From Chamaelirium japonicum (lineage: Eukaryota > Streptophyta > Magnoliopsida > Liliales > Melanthiaceae), in NCBI GenBank assembly GCA_947650365.1, contig OX393551.1, positions 6,852,501 to 6,916,500 on the forward strand: a stretch of 64,000 nucleotides of DNA, read 5' to 3'. This document shows, in pieces, positions 12,235-23,936 of the stretch. The first letter of the stretch is position 1, and each line of letters opens with the position of its first letter. The notes below the pieces were generated by a model. It was given only the letters and a program-made list of their open reading frames with translations. It ran no database searches and had not been told where the DNA came from. The translations under genes were made by a program, and so were the position numbers.

Positions 12235-12518
12235 GAACTCCGCGACGCATGGTTGTGTGTCGAGTGTCCCCTCGCCACATGGACAGTGTGTCACGTAGTG
12301 TCCTTCAAGTAGCCTCTGCTCCAGCAGAGTCCAGAACGTGACAGGATGACCTCACTGCCGTCAGCATCAATCAACCGCGGGCCCCACACGGGAAGCTTGA
12401 CGCACCACCAGAAAACCCTCGGGATTCTCCGTCCTTTTCCGCTCACCACCGCCGTGACTTCTCATTCTTTCCTCTCTTCCCCTCCTCCATCTCCGACCGT
12501 CCATTCCAGTACAGAGGA

Positions 12519-12521
<3 letters not shown>

Positions 12522-12554
<33 letters not shown>
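12522..12554 (+). repeat. (GA)n in the likely 5' UTR of the DUF3339 gene
   Basis: An uninterrupted GA run about 40 bp before the ATG. GA/CT tracts are common in plant 5' UTRs and core promoters. Confidence 0.85.
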
Positions 12555-12559
<5 letters not shown>

Positions 12560-12595
12560 AAGCATCAGAAGCAGCGGCGGCGGCGGGGAGAGGAG

Positions 12596-12808
12596 ATGTC
12601 GGACTGGGGCCCGGTGTTCGTGGCGGTGGTGCTCTTCGTCCTCCTCTCGCCGGGCCTCCTCGTCCAGATCCCGGGCAAGAGCCGCCTCGTTGAGTTCGGA
12701 AACTTCCACACCAGCGGCGCCTCCATTATCGTCCACTCCGTCATCTTCTTCGCCACCATCTCTATCCTCCTCCTCGCCATCGACGTCCACATGTACATCG
12801 GCTCCTAA
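12596..12808 (+). CDS. DUF3339 family small membrane protein, intact
   Basis: A single-exon gene for 70 residues, the usual length of this plant-specific family, whose function is not established. The N-terminus MSDWGPVFVAVVLFVLLSPG is diagnostic. Two hydrophobic segments (about residues 5-25 and 43-63) predict a two-pass membrane protein, with the connecting loop QIPGKSRLVEFGNFHTSG between them. The start is fixed by family similarity and the purine-rich context aggagATGtc. A GA-rich probable 5' UTR precedes it and an AATAAA follows at 12944. The reading frame is GC-rich, unlike the flanking transposon DNA. It is one of two clear host genes here. Confidence 0.93.
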   Translation: MSDWGPVFVAVVLFVLLSPGLLVQIPGKSRLVEFGNFHTSGASIIVHSVIFFATISILLLAIDVHMYIGS

Positions 12809-12943
12809 CCCCCCAATCCTTCTCTCCCCCCCCCCCCTCCCTCAAAAAAAAAAAAAAAAATCCCATTTTAGTACAAATACAATGCCCTTTCATGCTCTTT
12901 CTATTTCCTTGATGGGTCAGGGGTGTTTATTGGTCTCTGCTTC

Positions 12944-12949
12944 AATAAA
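12944..12949 (+). promoter_or_regulatory. candidate polyadenylation signal of the DUF3339 gene
   Basis: AATAAA lies 136 bp after the stop codon, downstream of a C-run and an A-run (12826-12860) in the likely 3' UTR. Confidence 0.5.
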
Positions 12950-13929
12950 TCTACTTTGATGAGTAATGCAATGGTTGTTGGCTCTGATGGACTAAATTCT
13001 TCACAATAATTACAAATAATGAAATGTGTTGTTCTTTGTCAATTTCAACCGGTTGGAGATCGTATTCTGGAAAAGGGTAATGTGCTGTTGATGGGTTTTG
13101 GGTATGATAGATCAGATGCTCTCCATTTCATGGCATTTCTCTTTTCATTGATCCATGCTGCTGGCACCCAAAGATCTAAAACTGCGAGTAACTCAAAGAT
13201 TACAAGTGTGGCCGGGACCCGGGTGGCTCGGGTGTGGCGAGTCCGGGTTGCGGCGAGTTTTGATCAGGAGATTTATGGGAGAGATCCTCTGGAGGGTCCC
13301 TTTGATCCGCGTCTCCACGTGGTGTTCGTGCGAGAGCTCTGAAGGGGTTGCCCAGGACAGAGGTCTTTACAAGGGGGGGTTTTTTGAGAGGCTAAGGAAT
13401 GTCCGCCGTTTCTTTGGTCCCTTCCGTGCTTCGCGCTTCCTCGGCTAGGGGGTCTTCAGCTTCGTTCCTCGGTCTTCGTGTCTTCCTCGCTCCTTGCTTG
13501 ACCTCGGCGTCCTTGATCGTCGGTTCGCGGCGTCGATCGTGCTTTTGGCGTCGGCTTTTGGCTTTGGCTTGGCTCCGGCGTGGCTCTGGCTTTTGCTCTG
13601 CTTTGGCGCTTGCGCTTGGACGTAGCCGGGAGAGACTTGCGATGCTTTCGTTCTTCCGGACTTCGCGTCGTATCGGCTAGAACGTGCAGTGCTTTTGCTC
13701 GTGGCCGGCGTAGTCGCTTGACTTTGGCACTTGCGTTGCTTTGGCGCGGGCTTTACTGGGGCTTTGCTTTGGCTTCTTGCGTAGGCTTTAGCTTCAGCGT
13801 CAACTCGGTTTTCTTCTTTGGACGACGTGGGCTACTTCTCCGGCGCTTCGACGGTTTGGGTGTCGGCTGGACTTCTCTTCTTCTCCGGGCTTCCTTGGCG
13901 TAACGGAGTCGAATAATACTTTCGAAGAT

Positions 13930-14950
13930 AGTGGGGGTAGCACCGATCTCCGTGCGACGGTTGTGGCGTCGGCTTTTGTTGATGAAGACGGCGAGGGTAG
14001 CGACGGTCTCTGTGCGACGGTTGTAGCGTCGGCTTTTATTGATGAAGACAGCGGGGGTGGCGACGCTTCAGGCGGTCTGCTCCAGGCTTTCTTCTTCGTG
14101 GATGGCGCAGACGTTTGTCGAAGGCGACGGGGTGATGACGCTTCGTTTATCTTCTCCGGGCTTTGGAGCTTGATCGGAGTAGAGGATTTGTTGGAGCCGA
14201 CGGGGTAGTGCCGCTCCGAGCTTCTTCTCCGGCCTTTGCTTCTGGCGTCTTCGGAGTCGAAGGGTCTTCTTCTCCGAGCTTTCTTCTTCGTGCACGGAGT
14301 CGAAGTCTTGATCTTCGTGTGCAAGGGTCTTCACGTCGATGAGGGCTTTCAATGGATTAAGCCGATCCCGAAGGGACAGGCTTGCCCGTGCCTCGTGAAG
14401 CCTTGGGTCGATGAAGGAGCGTCTCCTCTTCTGCAGAGCTCCCGCACTTCGTCTTCAATCTTTGACCTGGCGACGGTTGTGGCGTCGGCTTCTTCTCCGG
14501 GCGTATTTGGCGTAATCGGAGTTGAAGGCTTTGTTGAAGATGACGGGTGTAGCGCCGCTTCTCTTCTTCTCCGGGCTTTTGGGCTTGATTGGAGTCGAAG
14601 GCTTGTTGGAGACGACGGGGTGTAGCGTCGCTTCTCTTCTTCTCTGGGCTTTTGGGCTTGATCGGAGTCGAAGGCTTGTTGGAGACGACGGGGTGTAGCG
14701 CCGCTTCTCTTCTTCTCCGGGCTTTTGGGCTTGATCGGAGTCGAAGGCTTGTTGGAGACGACGGGGTGGTGCCGCTCCGATCTTCTTCTCCGGCCTTTGC
14801 TTCTGGCGTCTTCGGAGTCGAAGGGTTCTTCTTCTCCGAGCTTTCTTCTTCGTGCACGGAGTCGAAGGCTTGATCTTCTTGTGCAAGGATCCCGGAGGGA
14901 CAGGCTTGCCCGTGCTTCGTGAAGCCTTGGTTCGATGAAGAGCGCGTCCC
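13930..14950. repeat. 73-bp tandem repeat inside a larger duplication
   Basis: A 73-bp unit (cttctcttcttctccgggct...gacgacggggtgtagcgc) repeats at 14558, 14631, 14704 and about 14777. Flanking blocks near 14150-14440 and 14725-14985 are diverged copies of each other; both contain GGGACAGGCTTGCCCGTGC and the end gtcctcttctgcagagct. The unit length is not a multiple of three. Confidence 0.85.
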
Positions 14951-15284
14951 CTCTTCTGCAGAGCTTCGCTTCTTGCCCTCCGACCTCTTGAGTCTTCCCC
15001 CTTCCCCTCTATTTATAGGCGAAGGGGGGAGAGAGAGATATGGGAAGTTTTTAATTTTAAATCCCTTTAATATCTCCCTCATAATTACCCGGGATTTATT
15101 CATCCATTGATGAGGGGAATAACATTTATTTGCTTTCCTTTCCTGGCGGGGCAATTATGGCTGGATTTTGCACACGAAATCGATGGCGACCCGGCTCTTC
15201 TTCTTGTCCGTCGGATCGAGGGATCGACACAGATCCGCGCGTGAGCAGACGTCATACGCAACCTCCCCCCGCGCATGGCGGTAG

Positions 15285-15391
15285 TTCTTTCCTTTTCTTT
15301 CTTTTCTTTTCTTTCCTTTCTTTTCTTTTTCCTTTTCTTTCCTTTCTTTTCTTTCCTTTTCTTTTCTTTCCTTTCTTTTCTTTTTCCTTTG
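15285..15391. repeat. (CTTTT/CTTTC)n pyrimidine tract
   Basis: About 100 bp of interrupted ctttt/ctttc units. Non-coding. Confidence 0.9.
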
Positions 15392-15647
15392 CAAGGCCGA
15401 CCACCCCATAGGGGTCCGGACCCTAGTATAGGGCCGGCCCCCTAGGGGGTTCGGGTTCTAGTGTAGGGCCGGCCGGGTGGGCCCCACTTGAGGGTGGGCC
15501 CGCCCGGCTCCTTTGTCGGGCGCGAGTCGGGTCCGGGTCCGTACTGGTGCGTGCAAGTCGGGTCCGAATCGGAGCGCGCGTCGGGTTTGCATCCTCGTTG
15601 GCGCACGTAAGTCGGGTCCGGGTTAGACAAAATTCATGTGTCTACAA

Positions 15648-16310
15648 ATGCCCCCTCAAGGACGAGTGTGTCGATGAGAACGTGTAGGGTTTGGACACGT
15701 AAGAATCTTAGAGCACTTGTCCTTGATTCCTTTTGTGGCCGGGGTCGGGGGTCTATTTAAGGACCCCCACCTCCTTCATCCGACATTCTGTTCTTTGCGA
15801 AGCTTCCGCCGGCTTCTGGAGACCGCCGTTGGAAGAGAGCTGCCTGGGGTTGCACGCGACTTTCTCCGTCTTCCCAGTGTCTCCTCTTTTGTCGGTGGCG
15901 GCAACGATGGCGCGTGATCTGCAGGTTGTTGCAAAGACGGGCTCGAAGCGGTGCGGCGATGGTGCGTGATGGCTTCTTCTGCGGCTTGGAGATGATAGAT
16001 CCTTCGGCGGCTTGGAGACGAAGGCTTCTTTGATACTTGGGGACCATTAGCGGAAGGGGCAGCTGCTTAGGGTTGCACGCGACTTGCTCCGTCTTCCTAG
16101 TCGTCGCCTCTTTCGCCGGTGGCGGCGGCTCTTGCGAGAGATGAAGAACTTTGGAGACGAAAGCTTCCGTCTACTTGGAGACGAAGACTTCTTCGATGCT
16201 TGGAGACCGTTGCACGAAGCCTAGAGGCGGCTCGGGAAGGACGGAAGCACGGATGCTTGTGTCTGTTGAGTAACTTAAGGTGCCTCAGAATCCAAATTCT
16301 GTGAAGCCTA
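15648..16310 (-). repeat. putative 3' internal end of the same Gypsy-type element
   Basis: The stretch starts with the purine tract described above. It contains a diverged duplicate of about 70 bp (15838-15905 and 16057-16130, both with GGGTTGCACGCGACTT and CTCCGTCTTCC). No polymerase motifs were found, so the element would be non-coding or truncated. Confidence 0.35.
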
Positions 16311-19075
16311 GGTTAGGGAAGGGGTGTATCCTTTTATTTTTTCTATTCTTTTTCATCTTTTCCTTCTCTCTTTCTTCTTGACAAACCGTAGACTTGGCGA
16401 GACCTAGGTCTGGACGGCCATGGGCTTGGTCGGCCCTAGTCCCGGGTTAGAGACTTGAAAAATTCTTCTTTCTTCCTTCCTTTCTTCTTTTCTTTTATAT
16501 TTTCTTTTCAAAAGACTTGGCCGTCCATGGGTACTTGTTGGTCCTTCCTTTTTAAGTTTCTCAGGTGCAGCCTCTTAGACTTAGAAAATTCCTAAATGGT
16601 AAAATTTTATATGTCTTCAAAGTGTAAGCATGTGTTACTCTGTGATAGTGAGTTACCTAACATCTTGATCGGAAAAGTTACTTATTGGCTAATTACTTTC
16701 TATGCGATGAACCTGGAGGTTGGTTTCTTATTGGTTATCATATTCTAATGTTGCTTATGGAATTAGGGGATTGGTCCTTAGTTTCATTGCTTACAGTCCT
16801 GTTACATGATTGTGCCCCTACATGTCTGTTGATAATACATGTTTTATGTTTACATGATCGATATTTTGTGTTGTAAATTTGACTGATTGTTTAAGATTAG
16901 TTTATGATTTGTACAATGAGACATCAAATCTATATCTTTCTTTGTCTCCTGCCGTCATGAAATTCGTATATATGCAAGGAATCTTGTCTTCTATTGCACG
17001 AACAACATATGTAAAGGGCTAATCCAGGAAAAGCTCAGAAATGATTCATTTGTAATGTAGTACAAGCTCATGATGCCTGCAAACTGTTGATACATGCACA
17101 TACTTTGATAAGCATGTTTTTTGGTTCATCATCAGTAAAAAAACATAAAATTCTCTCCTGTATAATGAGAATTGACCTTATTGTTGAAACCATCCACTTG
17201 CTACCCGTAGATTATACTTTCTAACATATGTTTATAAGAATATGCTTGTCTTTTCAAAAATCCCACACATTTCCTTAAATCCCCACTCACGATCCCATAT
17301 CTGCACCCCCAAACCGCGCATGTCTTAACTGCCTCAATCAGTCATGTACCAGACTTGGGCCCCCTGATTCCCACGAGTTTCGCCGCAATCGATTATTTTC
17401 TAGCCTTGTTTAATCTAGGGCGTGGGCCTGCCGTTGGCCATACCCTCATCCCTTCTTCTCTATCGTCCTTTTGTTGTCACTTGTCTCTCTTGAACTCAGC
17501 CCTCCCATTCCCTCTTCTCCGTAGGAGAAGAAAGAGAATCAATAAGATTGTCTGTATTCTTTCCGCAGGCTTTCTTGAACTTTGGACTTTTTTATGTGTT
17601 TCCATTTTTTGTTTCTCTTCAAAAGAAGAGGAGGAAAATGATGGGATCTTAATAGTGCTAAGTTCAAGTAAGTCTGGAGAAAAAATGACACCTCTTATTA
17701 AAAGTGTTCCAATCTTCTCAAGTTGGAAGTGCAGTGATAAATACTTCCCTCCTCCACATATCAGGTATGAAAATTATCTTTTATTAGAGAGGGAGAAGCA
17801 ATTTGTTTTTCATACTTTTTAACATATTTATTTATTTATTATAGAACCAATAGATTTGAGTTTAAAATTGTGTTACTTTAAGTGCTATTCGTGTCATATC
17901 CATATCATCTTTTTAGTCTTGGAAATTAGGATATTATGTTACAACGGAGAAACTTAGCTCCACAACTTTATAAGAGGAAAACATATCTTTGTATGGAAAT
18001 GATTCGACAAGTCTGTATTCAGATTTGTATACGCACCCATGTGGTGTGCTTCGGCTAGTCTGTGCAACAAAACATGCACCGAACCTATCAGTCGTCTGAT
18101 GCAGGTGTCCCTTCTCCCGCTCCCCTCTTCATAGATGTGCATAGCACGTGCAAATGCTAGTAAATAACAAAGTAAAAAGTCTTATGTCCTTTTGCATTCA
18201 CCAATCCATGGGTAAGGCTGATACACGCACACACAATTGTTCTCTAAAGATAAAGAATTATAACTTTTCTCGCTTTTTAAATTTCCATAAATTGTCTTGT
18301 TCATTGCCCTTGCAGATCATATACAATAATGTAGTTTTTTGTGTTTGAGACCAAAGAGCAAGATTCTCCTTTTATTTTTTAGGATAATATGTTACGTTAT
18401 AAACCTTTGATGTATAAATGATTTGAATAATATTAATTGTAGTTGAAGATTGTTCTAAGCAGCTACATTTTTTTCTAGAATAAGGGAATGAAATGGTTAC
18501 AATTATCTCTATAGATAGTTTGATCCGACCTTCTAACACAAGTTTAGTGGTTTTGGATGTGTAAAATGAAATTTTTTGTTATAATGAAATAAATAAGTAA
18601 TTGTGCTTGGATACCGAACTCGGTAACGAGCCGCGTCTTTGCTTTGAAAGCGTCTCTTTTTGGACACATCGTAACTGAAATGGAGTGGACCCACCAAAAC
18701 ATGGGTGCCAGCTTCATACAAGTGGTTAGTAGCAAGTTTCATTCACAAAACATGGGTGCTAGCTTCATTCACAAATTTTAGGGTGGGGCTATAATCTCAT
18801 CACAGGAGCTATTTTAGACTTTCCCAAAATACCCGCCTCGCGTACAATGTTGTGTGTTCTTTTGTTACATTCATTAAGAATTGTTCTTGTATTTCATTTT
18901 CTTTTTAACAATAAATGTTGGTCCTCAACGACATGCATTCTCGTTAATGCATGGCTTTGCCAACCTTCAACATTTAATTTGTTTATGCTTCAGACGATTT
19001 GGTGAGTAAGTCAAGCTGCTCACTGAATTCAACACAGTTGGACCAATTTTTTTCTTTATCAAACCACATCAAAGT
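16311..19075. other. AT-rich intergenic DNA, no gene seen
   Basis: A 155-codon open frame (17355-17822) lacks recognisable motifs and codon character. At 18680-18770 a short direct repeat (aaaacatgggtgcYagcttcat) occurs twice. I see nothing else that I can name. Confidence 0.5.
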
Positions 19076-19207
19076 TCAGTAGCAGCAGTCAAGATATGGA
19101 GGAATCCAAGTTACCCAACTTATAGCCAGGGCCACAAGAGACGCGGTGACACCCCATGTCAAATTGGAGGGGACGGCCTGGTCGACGATGACGAAGTTGA
19201 CGCCCAT
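19076..19207 (-). pseudogene. possible isolated exon, unidentified
   Basis: On the minus strand a 43-residue open stretch begins MGVNFVIVDQAVPSNLTWGV and stays hydrophobic to a TGA. Its GC-ending codons (GTC, ATC, GAC, CCC, TCC) stand out sharply from the AT-rich flanks, which suggests coding origin. I do not recognise the family and found no neighbouring exons, so it may be a captured or orphan exon. Confidence 0.3.
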
Positions 19208-19625
19208 GCATGTAGTCGTTTCGCCCTATTAGTCTTTCTAACTTTGTCTATAATATTGTTAGTAAACTGCTAGCGAACAACCTAGTCCCTTTTATGGACG
19301 AGATCATCAATAAGTCCCAAAACTGGATCTTAATGTATGTCTCGCAAGCCACTAACCTCATACTGCTCAGGAGATGAATTACTTGCAGCTCCTCAGCATG
19401 AGCTGCAAAAGCACAACATTTATAGATAAATCCCACATAAAAGTATAGATTGGAGTTCATAGAGTTGTGCATTAAAGCAGGTTAACATGTCAGAGAAAAC
19501 TATTGATAAGGAAAAGGCAGAAGAAAATCACTATCTGAAAATTAAGATATCCTAAATAGCTAATTTATGTTGGGAATACAAAAGCTCACGTAGGCTAAGC
19601 AATACCATAGTGCTTTCTATAAATG

Positions 19626-19781
19626 TGTTACGACGACAGAAACAGGGAGAATAGTTTGGGGAGAAAAGCTCCTTGTATTATCTCTTCTATCCACGCATTA
19701 CATAAGACCAGCTCTCTATATATAGAGGGAGAACGGACATCATTGTGTTACCACAACCGAGGTGGGACTATAATACTAACA
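19626..19781 (-). repeat. 3' LTR (156 bp)
   Basis: On the minus strand it starts TGTTAGTATT and ends CGTAACA. It matches 23013-23168 base for base. It contains a tatatata core and a related but diverged LTR occurs at 59487-59630. Confidence 0.95.
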
Positions 19782-19790
19782 CCCCTCCTC
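19782..19790 (-). other. polypurine tract
   Basis: GAGGAGGGG on the minus strand lies directly before the 3' LTR. Confidence 0.8.
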
Positions 19791-19794
19791 AAAC

Positions 19795-22700
19795 TCACGG
19801 TGGGTCAACCACTGAGAGTTTGCGAATAAGAAACCAGAAGCGAGGAGATGGATGACACTTCGTGAATAAGTCAGCAATCTGCTCCGTCGAAGAAACATAA
19901 GGCAAAGAGATGGTCCCAGCCTCATACTGCTCTCTGGAGAAATAGCAATCTAGTTCAATGTGCTTGGTCCGCTCATGAAACACCGGATTACTGACAATCT
20001 GAATAGCACTTTTGTTGTCACAATGAAGAGCAGTGGGACCCGAGGTATCAACACCGAGATCTCGAAGAAGACGACGTAGATGAACGATCTCCTTTGTAGC
20101 AGTGGCCATGGCACGAAACTCAGCCTCAGTACTAGAGAGAGAAACCACCTTCTGCTTCTTGCTCTTCCAGGAGATAAGAGAGTCACCAAGAAAAAGGCAG
20201 TAACCAGTAGTCGAGCGCCGAGTAGTCGGGTCCCCTGCCCAGTCGGCATCAGAGTATGCACGAAGAGCTAGAGAGGAGGAGGACGAGAAGAAGAGCGACC
20301 GAGTGATAGTGCCAAGAAGGTACCTAAGAGTCCGAAGAAGAGCAGCGTAGTGAACAGAGTGAGGGGCATCCACAAACTGGCTGAGAATACTGACAGCATG
20401 GGCAATATCCGGTCTGGTGATGCAGAGATAGACGAGTCGACCAACTATCTCGCGGTACCTGGTAGGATCTGAGAGGGGCTCACCGTCAATAGGGCGGAGT
20501 TTCATATGAAGTTCAAGAGGAGTGTCGACTGGACGACAATCAGATAGTGCAGCCCGAGCAAGAATGTCAGCTGTGTACTTCTGCTGAGAAAGCAGAATCC
20601 CCCTAGAGCTCCTAGCAACTTCCAGGCCAAGAAAATAACGCAGAGGACCCAGATCCTTCATCTGAAATTGGCTCCGAAGATGCTCCTGAAGGGAGGCTAT
20701 GGCACGGGTGTCATCACCAGTAAGAATCATGTCATCGACATAGAGAAGGAGAATGGCCCGGCCATGGGGGGAAGTCCGCACAAACATAGAATGGTCTTGA
20801 AAACTCTCTACAAAGCCGATTTCAGTAACCGCCCGACGGAAACGCTCAAACTAGGCACGAGGAGCCTGTTTGAGGCCATAGATAGCTCGACGAAGACGAC
20901 ATACATGCTGAGGAGGTGTGCTGAGGCCCGGAGGAGGCTGCATATAGACAACCTCAGAGAGATCACCGTGAAGAAAAGCATTCTTCACGTCCATCTGTAA
21001 TAGGGGCCAACCCTTAGCCGCAGCAACAGTAAGAAGAGTCCGAATAGTGGTCATCTGAGCTACTGGAGCAAACGTCTCATCATAATCAATCCCATACTCC
21101 TGAGTGAAACCGCGAGCAACAAGACGGGCTTTGTACCGGTCAATAGAACCATCTGGGCGATGCTTGATCTTGAAGACCCATTTACAGCTGATGGGCGCGA
21201 TACCAGGAGGTAGAGGCACAACGTCCCAGGTCTGAGTCTGCGCAAAAGCCTGAAACTCCTCAGCCATAGCCTGCTGCCACACAGGGTACTGCAATGCCTC
21301 GCTATAAGACCTAGGCTCTCTGTCTGTATGAAGGGCAGTAAGGTAGGTAACGAACTGAGGCGAGTAGGAAGTGACAGCTGCAAAACCAAAGCGATCAGGG
21401 GAGTAGCCAAAGCGGTCAGGAGGGCGATGCTCGCGCTGGGGGTAGCGAGGAGGACTGTGAGGATCCGCATCCGGTAGAGGTAGGCTGCTCGAAGTGGACG
21501 GAGTACCAGAGGAGTCATTGACAGATGAAGCCGGGACCGGGGGAATGTCGGATGGAGGGTAACCAGACATAGGAGACGAGAGATCCGCGGGAGATGAAGA
21601 ACTCAAGCGTGTAGCAGGGACGATGACGGGAGCAGGAGGTAAAGACTCAAGAGCAGGGGCAGGAGAAGGAGCAGAGAAAGGAGGAGAAGGTGAAAGAGAA
21701 GGAGGCATCTCAAGGAAGGAGAGATCCTGAGACGCAGGAGAGTAGTAAGGAACATGTTCAACAAAAGTGACATGTCGAGAGATGCGAAGACGACGAGCTA
21801 GGGGGTCATAGCAACGATACCCCTTGTGCTCAGAACTGATGCCCAAGAGAACACACTTAGTGGACCTAGCTGACAGTTTGTTACGCTCATGAGAAGGAAG
21901 GAGGACAAAACATGTGCACCCAAAAGTACGCAACATGCTGTAACCAGGAGTCGTGCCATAGAGACGCTCATGAGGCGAAACACCGGCGAGGACAGAGGAA
22001 GGGGTGATGTTAATAAGGTTGACAGAGGTCAAAATGGCCTCCGCCCAGAATGTGCGAGGAACGCACGAGGAGATAAGCTGAGCACGAGCTGTCTCAAGAA
22101 TATGACGATGCTTTCGTTCTGCAACACCGTTCTGCTCATGAGTATGAGGACATGATTGTTGAAAAAGAGTCCCATGAGACTGAAGGATAGAACGCATGGT
22201 AGAAGAGAGATATTCGCGAGCGCAATCGGACCTAAAAGTTTTAATACGGGCATGAAACTGAGTATGAACCATGGTGGTGAAGGTCTGATAGATGTCGGGA
22301 ATATCAGAACGCTGACGAAGGAGATACACCCATGTAAAACGAGAATAATCATCAATAAAGCTAACATAATAAAGATAGCCATTCATAGAAGGAAGAGGTG
22401 CAGGACCCCAGATATCTGAGTGCACTAGATCAAACGGACTACAGGACTGCGACAAACGGGTAGAAAAGGGGCTAGCAGAATGCTTAGCCAACTGACATCC
22501 CGAGCAAAAAGAAAGACGAGAAAATGAACCACGGCCTAAAGCACCAGATTGGAAAAGACTTTTAAGCCGAGGTTCAGACACATGACCTAGCCTCCTGTGC
22601 CATAGGTCGGCATCAGAAGAAACAGCACTACAGACGACCTGAGGAGAGACAGGAGGTAAATGAAGGTACTCCAGGTGATATAGGCCACCGACCCTACGAG

Positions 22701-22905
22701 CAGCACCAATCCTCTGTCCCGAGCGAGGATCCTGCACAACACAAAAAGAGGAAGAGAAAGCAACTGTCAGACCGGAATCCTCTGTCCCGGGGCCGGGGCA
22801 GGGTCCGAGCCGGAGACGGGAGCGGGGGCCAGAGACCACCGGCAGCTGCGAGGGGATCACGTCTACTACGGCGACGCGGGGTGGGACGAATGGCTGCGAT
22901 CCCAC
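19795..22905 (-). pseudogene. copia pol (integrase, reverse transcriptase, RNase H) with one nonsense codon
   Basis: One reading frame of 1037 codons is interrupted only by a TAG at 20851-20853, in the reverse transcriptase after YGLKQAPRA, where Trp is usual. The N-terminus retains only a short piece before the pre-integrase region. The His-Cys finger is present ([17 protein letters not shown]) and the integrase core has [15 protein letters not shown] and NGVAERK. Reverse transcriptase shows [23 protein letters not shown] and YVDDMIL. RNase H has AYSDADWAGD, SLSSTEAEF and HCDNKSA. Gag and the protease active site are absent. Because the LTRs are identical, the gag loss probably predates this insertion. 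Confidence 0.95.
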
Positions 22906-23000
22906 TCCTTGGATGGCCGGGCCGATTCCGACCGGCTCTACCGTGGGTTCTCTGCTTCAGCACAGGGGAGAGAGAGAGTGAGTTCGGGAACAAAAGCCCG

Positions 23001-23012
23001 GCTCTGATACCA
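23001..23012 (-). other. primer-binding site, initiator-Met tRNA
   Basis: TGGTATCAGAGC on the minus strand lies immediately inside the 5' LTR. Confidence 0.92.
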
Positions 23013-23168
23013 TGTTACGACGACAGAAACAGGGAGAATAGTTTGGGGAGAAAAGCTCCTTGTATTATCTCTTCTATCCACGCATTACATAAGACCAGCT
23101 CTCTATATATAGAGGGAGAACGGACATCATTGTGTTACCACAACCGAGGTGGGACTATAATACTAACA
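23013..23168 (-). repeat. 5' LTR (156 bp)
   Basis: Identical to 19626-19781 and followed by the second copy of the 5-bp duplication. Confidence 0.95.
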
Positions 23169-23173
23169 AAATG

Positions 23174-23936
23174 TATAAAACTTCCTTACAATATCTTGAA
23201 GTTAACATAACCTAAACTCGATCTCTAGTACGTTTCTTGATTTTCTATATATAAGATTTAATTAGTTTTCTCCAATATCTCATATGACCTATATGGTGAA
23301 CCCTATCATCATGAAACTAAATCACGACTTTTTTCTTTGCGAATGATTCATATATATCGAAACTCGCTACACCAATCTTTCAATAGAAAGCCTTAAATCA
23401 TATCAATAATCACACTAAATGTGGTAATCATACAAGGTTCATGCTTGGTCATACTAAGGTGGTTATTTTTGTTAACTCACAGCAAAGATGCATGAAAAAA
23501 CATGAACCGATTCATGTTTTTCCATATCCTTTGATAGGTACAAGTGTTAATTCTTAAAAAAGAAAAAAAAAGAGGACCATATTTCATTCACAGAATAAAC
23601 CGATGGCTGATGCATCTACAGCTATCAGTTCGGGATGACTGCCATTCAACTGTTGGGTCGCCTGCCATCAGATGGCTGTGATGAATCAGTGCCCGCTTCC
23701 TTACGCATGAGACGCCTTATTCGATCATCTCTGTTGTTGCAAGGGATTTCGTCAAAATGAGGGTTTGAATTTATGAGTTATTTAGTTCCCATCATCAGAC
23801 TTATTACAGCCATTGCAGTCATTAAGAATTGGCATTTGCACAACTGATTCACTCAGAAGGGTAACTCCTATATCATTGGAAAGCTCATAGTGAACTTTCT
23901 AGAGAATCTAATAAACATGTTAGTTAATCTTTTCTC
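23174..23936. other. AT-rich spacer, no gene seen
   Basis: Around 23600-23700 short inverted words (gatggctgatgcatc / atcagatggctgtgatg) resemble the hairpin families, but I could not define an element. Confidence 0.4.

Larger units (their letters stand above)
13207..15647 (-). repeat. repeat-rich block, putative Gypsy-type LTR on the minus strand
   Basis: Read on the minus strand, the block begins TGTAGACACATGAATTTTGTC just after a purine tract (GAGGGGGCATT, 15648-15660), the arrangement of a 3' LTR start in Ty3/Gypsy elements of the Tekay/Del type. The left end is uncertain; TGTGGCC at 13207 is only a candidate. The block holds tandem repeats, a pyrimidine tract and GGGCCGGCC motifs. Open frames of 60-265 codons inside it are low-complexity (Arg/Ser/Pro-rich) and follow the repeats, so I do not call them genes. 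Confidence 0.4.
19626..23168 (-). mobile_element. gag-less Ty1-copia element with identical LTRs
   Basis: A complete insertion on the minus strand. The two 156-bp LTRs (19626-19781 and 23013-23168) show no difference by eye, and a perfect 5-bp target-site duplication (aaatg at 19621-19625 and 23169-23173) flanks it. At 3543 bp it is shorter than autonomous copia elements because gag and most of protease are missing. A primer site and a polypurine tract are present, so it could be copied with proteins supplied in trans. Confidence 0.96.

Noticed and set aside
14357..15154. 265-codon minus-strand frame as a gene
   Set aside because: It follows 73-bp tandem repeats and low-complexity Lys/Arg/Ser/Pro runs, has no domain, and overlaps equally long frames on the other strand.
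17355..17822. 155-codon open frame as a gene
   Set aside because: No motif, unusual composition and no conserved features; likely chance in AT/CT-rich DNA.
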